A DNA stretch of 15,799 nucleotides from Chloroflexota bacterium (lineage in GTDB: Bacteria; Chloroflexota; Dehalococcoidia; Lucifugimonadales; Lucifugimonadaceae): NCBI GenBank assembly GCA_013911545.1, contig JACETA010000008.1, positions 1 through 15,799 of the forward strand. Direction: 5' to 3'. Shown here in pieces: positions 13,759 to 15,799 of this stretch. The translations under genes and the position numbers were made by a program. Below the pieces are notes generated by a model, which ran no database searches, was not told the DNA's origin, and worked only from the letters and a program-made list of their open reading frames with translations. Numbering within the stretch: position 1 is the first letter of the stretch; each line of letters starts with the position of its first letter.

Positions 13759-14678
13759 TGGGCTTTTTATGGAATGAAATAATAATGAAGCCTATGGTAA
13801 ATATTCTTACTATATTTTATTCAATTTTTTCTGATAATTTTGGTTTAAGTATTATTATATTCACCATCTTAATAAGAATACTTATGATTCCTATTTCATT
13901 TAGGCAAGTAAAGCAGATGCTTGGAATGCAATCAGTTCAGCCTAAGTTAAAGAAAATTCAAGAAAAATACAAAGACAAAAAAGACAGAGAAAGTAGACAG
14001 AAAATGAGCCAAGAAACTATGGCTCTCTATAAATCTTCTGGTGTAAATCCTGTTGGTTGCCTTGGCCCAATGATCATTCAGTTGCCTATCTGGATAGGGC
14101 TGTATAGAGCAATATTTAAAGTTGTACCTGCAACTCCTGAAGGTTTTGCAAATTTGTCTTTTTATTTGTATTCATGGAATCCTGTTATAAGCAAAGTTCC
14201 TTTAAATAGTAAATTTCTAAATATTGATCTTGTAAATCCTGTTCAGCAGGCCGGAACAATATTTGCAATCTTACTTCCATTAGTAGTAGCTTTTACAACC
14301 TTTGCTCAGCAAAAAGTTTCTATGTTTAAAAGTTCTGACCCTAGACAGGAACAAACTAACAAGATGATGTTGTGGATGATGCCAATAATGTTTGGTTTTT
14401 TTACATTATCTTTTCCAGCTGGATTAGCAACTTATATCATTTTCTCTAATATCGCAGGATTTTTTATTCAAATTTATGTACTTAGGAAATTAAAAGTTAA
14501 AAATTCTTTTAAAGATTTTTTAACACTTTCTTCTCCTGAAAAGAATGAAGAAAATTTAAATAAACAAAATAATAACGAGGAGGCAGTTAATGAGCTCGCA
14601 GCAATTTCAAGGCAAGACAGTAGAGGAAGCAACAAAGCTCGCTCTAGAAGAGCTAAACGCAAATCTAGAAGAAGTTAA
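13758..14678 (+). CDS. yidC: Membrane protein insertase YidC/Oxa1 family
   Basis: This 306-aa insertase places helices into the inner membrane with or without SecYEG. It has the five-helix core and lacks the large periplasmic domain of proteobacterial YidC and the lipobox of many Firmicutes versions. R40 in TIFTILIRILMIP-like context is the hydrophilic-groove arginine; then come the coiled cytoplasmic loop VQPKLKKIQEKYKDKKDRES (60-79), SSGVNPVGCLGPMIIQLPIW (93-112) and WMMPIMFGFFTLSFPAGLAT (206-225). The tail (246-306) ends in an Arg/Lys/Ser-rich stretch suited to ribosome binding. The last 29 codons overlap the jag gene in another frame. The start overlaps the upstream lipoprotein stop by 1 nt. 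Confidence 0.96.
   Translation: MGFLWNEIIMKPMVNILTIFYSIFSDNFGLSIIIFTILIRILMIPISFRQVKQMLGMQSVQPKLKKIQEKYKDKKDRESRQKMSQETMALYKSSGVNPVGCLGPMIIQLPIWIGLYRAIFKVVPATPEGFANLSFYLYSWNPVISKVPLNSKFLNIDLVNPVQQAGTIFAILLPLVVAFTTFAQQKVSMFKSSDPRQEQTNKMMLWMMPIMFGFFTLSFPAGLATYIIFSNIAGFFIQIYVLRKLKVKNSFKDFLTLSSPEKNEENLNKQNNNEEAVNELAAISRQDSRGSNKARSRRAKRKSRRS
14577..14583 (+). promoter_or_regulatory. Strong Shine-Dalgarno of jag inside yidC
   Basis: GAGGAGG lies 6 nt before ATG 14590, an optimal spacing and the best ribosome binding site in the window. It fixes the start of jag inside the yidC coding sequence. Confidence 0.85.
14590..14678 (+). other. 89-nt dual-coding overlap of yidC and jag
   Basis: In the yidC frame these bases encode residues 278-306, an Arg/Lys/Ser-rich tail. 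In the jag frame, shifted by one base, they encode residues 1-30 of Jag_N, rich in Glu and Leu. GAA codons in jag are read as part of AGA codons in yidC, so an acidic helix on one protein automatically gives a basic tail on the other. Confidence 0.9.
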
Positions 14679-15312
14679 AATAGAAGTAGTTTCGCCAGGA
14701 AAATCAGGAATATTAGGTTTAGGAGGAGAGCCAGCAGTAATTAATGTAACATCTCTTGCTAAATCAAAGCCAAAAAAAACAGTTAAAAATAATTCAAAAA
14801 TTAAGGACTCTGATTCAGACAAAAGAGTTACAAGAGAATTAGATGATATTGATGAAGAGACGGAGAAATTAGCGATAGATATTGTGAATTACCTTTTGTC
14901 TAGTTTAGAAGTTGAAGTAAAAACTTTTTTTAGAGACAAAGATGATTTTGATACAAAGTCAATCTATTTTGAAATTGAAGGAGATGATTCAGGGTTAATT
15001 ATAGGGCGAAAAGGCGAGACTCTAAGATCATTTGAATTTTTAATATCTTTTATTATAAAAAGGCAATTAGATAAAAGGGTTAGAGTTATTTTAGATGTTG
15101 AAGGTTATCAAGAAAGAAGAAGATCTAATTTAGTTTCTGTAGCTGAAACTACCGCAAAAAAAGTTATTAGATACGGTAAGCCAATTAAAATGGACCCTAT
15201 GTCTCCTTTCGATAGAAGAATTATCCATCTTGCATTAGAAAAAGATAAGAAAGTAATTACAGAAAGCCAAGGGACAGGACCAAGAAGGCAAGTAGTAATA
15301 AAGTTAAAATAA
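14590..15312 (+). CDS. khpB: Jag/KhpB RNA-binding protein (Jag_N, KH and R3H domains)
   Basis: This 240-aa cytoplasmic RNA-binding protein has three parts: Jag_N (1-~53, FQGKTVEEATKLALEEL and GKSGILGLGGEPAVINV), a charged linker (~55-90), the KH domain with the GXXG loop IIGRKG (137-142) and DVEGYQERR, and the R3H domain with DRRIIHLAL (R209, H213) and SQGTGPRRQVVIKL. KhpB acts with KhpA as a post-transcriptional regulator of cell growth and division in Gram-positive bacteria; that partner is not in the window. The start at ATG 14590 is supported by GAGGAGG and by the conserved Jag_N beginning at residue 6; it overlaps the 3' end of yidC by 89 nt in the +1 frame. The yidC-jag order is conserved in many bacteria. 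Confidence 0.95.
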   Translation: MSSQQFQGKTVEEATKLALEELNANLEEVKIEVVSPGKSGILGLGGEPAVINVTSLAKSKPKKTVKNNSKIKDSDSDKRVTRELDDIDEETEKLAIDIVNYLLSSLEVEVKTFFRDKDDFDTKSIYFEIEGDDSGLIIGRKGETLRSFEFLISFIIKRQLDKRVRVILDVEGYQERRRSNLVSVAETTAKKVIRYGKPIKMDPMSPFDRRIIHLALEKDKKVITESQGTGPRRQVVIKLK

Positions 15313-15313
15313 A

Positions 15314-15799
15314 TTGAAGAAAATTGATATTCTATCTATAGGTAATATCACTCAAGATATAAATATAGTGGGTAAAAAAAAATATTATTCACTTGGTGGA
15401 ACTTCCTTTTATGCGTATAAAGTTTCTGAAAAACTAGGTTTTGATTTAGGAATTATTTCTGAAGTATCTAATAAAATAGATTATGAAAAATATATAGATA
15501 TAAAAAAATTAATCTTCCAAAAAACTGAAAATCATACAATTTTTGAAAATAATTATGTTAGCGGCTTAAGATATCAAAAGGTTATAAATAAACCTGGAAA
15601 AATATTAGTAAATAATTTAAGTAATTCTTTAGCTTCTATAATCCCAAAAATTGTTTTTTATTGTCCTATTTTAAATGAAATTGAAAATAAATTTTTTAAT
15701 TTATTTGATAAAAGCTTCAAAGTTTGTAACCTTCAAGGTTTTGTAAGAAAAGTTTCAAAAGATAAAATAAAATTAATTAACAAATTGCCAGATATAAAT
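15314..15799 (+). CDS. PfkB-family (ribokinase-like) carbohydrate kinase, N-terminal part
   Basis: The gene begins at TTG 15314, 1 nt after the jag stop, and runs 162 codons off the right edge. The opening KKIDILSIGNITQDINIV, followed by LGGTSFYAYKVSEKLGFDLG, is the first strand and the GG-x-x-x-x-A-x-x-LG substrate-side motif of PfkB sugar kinases. A later stretch (HTIFENNYVSGLRYQK) is like the T-x-FEN-x-Y-x-x-GxR-Q pattern of a divergent PfkB subgroup that includes inositol-kinase-like proteins. The ATP-binding and catalytic Asp region lies beyond the window. TTG is the only accepted start: the same frame has TAA at 15305-15307. The substrate is unknown. Confidence 0.8.
   Translation, partial: MKKIDILSIGNITQDINIVGKKKYYSLGGTSFYAYKVSEKLGFDLGIISEVSNKIDYEKYIDIKKLIFQKTENHTIFENNYVSGLRYQKVINKPGKILVNNLSNSLASIIPKIVFYCPILNEIENKFFNLFDKSFKVCNLQGFVRKVSKDKIKLINKLPDIN

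Noticed and set aside
1..15799. tRNA, rRNA, CRISPR, insertion sequence, phage or defence genes
   Set aside because: The intergenic regions are short and none holds a cloverleaf, repeat-spacer array, transposase or terminal inverted repeats that I can see.

Overview
The window comes from an AT-rich bacterial chromosome. Gene content fits a marine Chloroflexota of the Dehalococcoidia/SAR202 type. Three things point that way: lipoproteins with a long Val/Glu/Lys repeat stalk after the lipobox; a GreA-type factor carrying an extra N-terminal helical domain; and an enolase-superfamily enzyme, an MFS carrier and an LDH2-type dehydrogenase grouped together. This placement is inference from gene content; there is no rRNA here. 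Start codon use is unusual: three genes start with TTG and one apparently with ACG. Several first genes lack a Shine-Dalgarno sequence and have a -10-like hexamer 7-8 nt before the start codon.

Layout. Positions 1-1256 (minus): ferrochelatase hemH followed by the beginning of a DUF454/YbaN membrane protein cut by the window edge. Positions 1447-4950 (plus): a ferric-iron ABC importer, namely a lipoprotein Fe(III)-binding protein, a strong terminator, a fused two-half permease and a short ATPase. It divides outward from hemH, so iron uptake and haem synthesis share one intergenic region. Positions 4947-8227 (minus): an operon read from right to left, enolase-superfamily sugar-acid dehydratase-like enzyme, FabI, MFS carrier. 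Its last gene converges on the ATPase and the two stop codons share one TTAA. Positions 8344-9438 (plus): an LDH2-type oxidoreductase diverging from that operon, then a small unrecognised membrane protein (9484-9813).

Positions 9820-11657 (minus): a GreA-like transcript cleavage factor with an N-terminal extension, overlapping by 1 nt a TerC-family membrane protein. Positions 11803-15799 (plus): the conserved rpmH-rnpA-yidD-(PQQ-propeller lipoprotein)-yidC-jag(khpB) operon, then a PfkB-like kinase cut by the right edge. Most genes here abut or overlap by 1 nt. No dnaA or origin is present, although rpmH often neighbours dnaA in other bacteria.

The most notable observations are: (1) an 89-nt out-of-phase overlap in which the basic ribosome-binding tail of YidC and the conserved Jag_N domain of KhpB are encoded by the same DNA; (2) an MFS gene whose conserved first helix is in frame only with an ACG start behind a strong Shine-Dalgarno; (3) the GreA fusion; (4) a nested set of tandem micro-duplications in the enolase-superfamily gene that nets to an in-frame insertion. 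I found no phage, IS, CRISPR or defence system.
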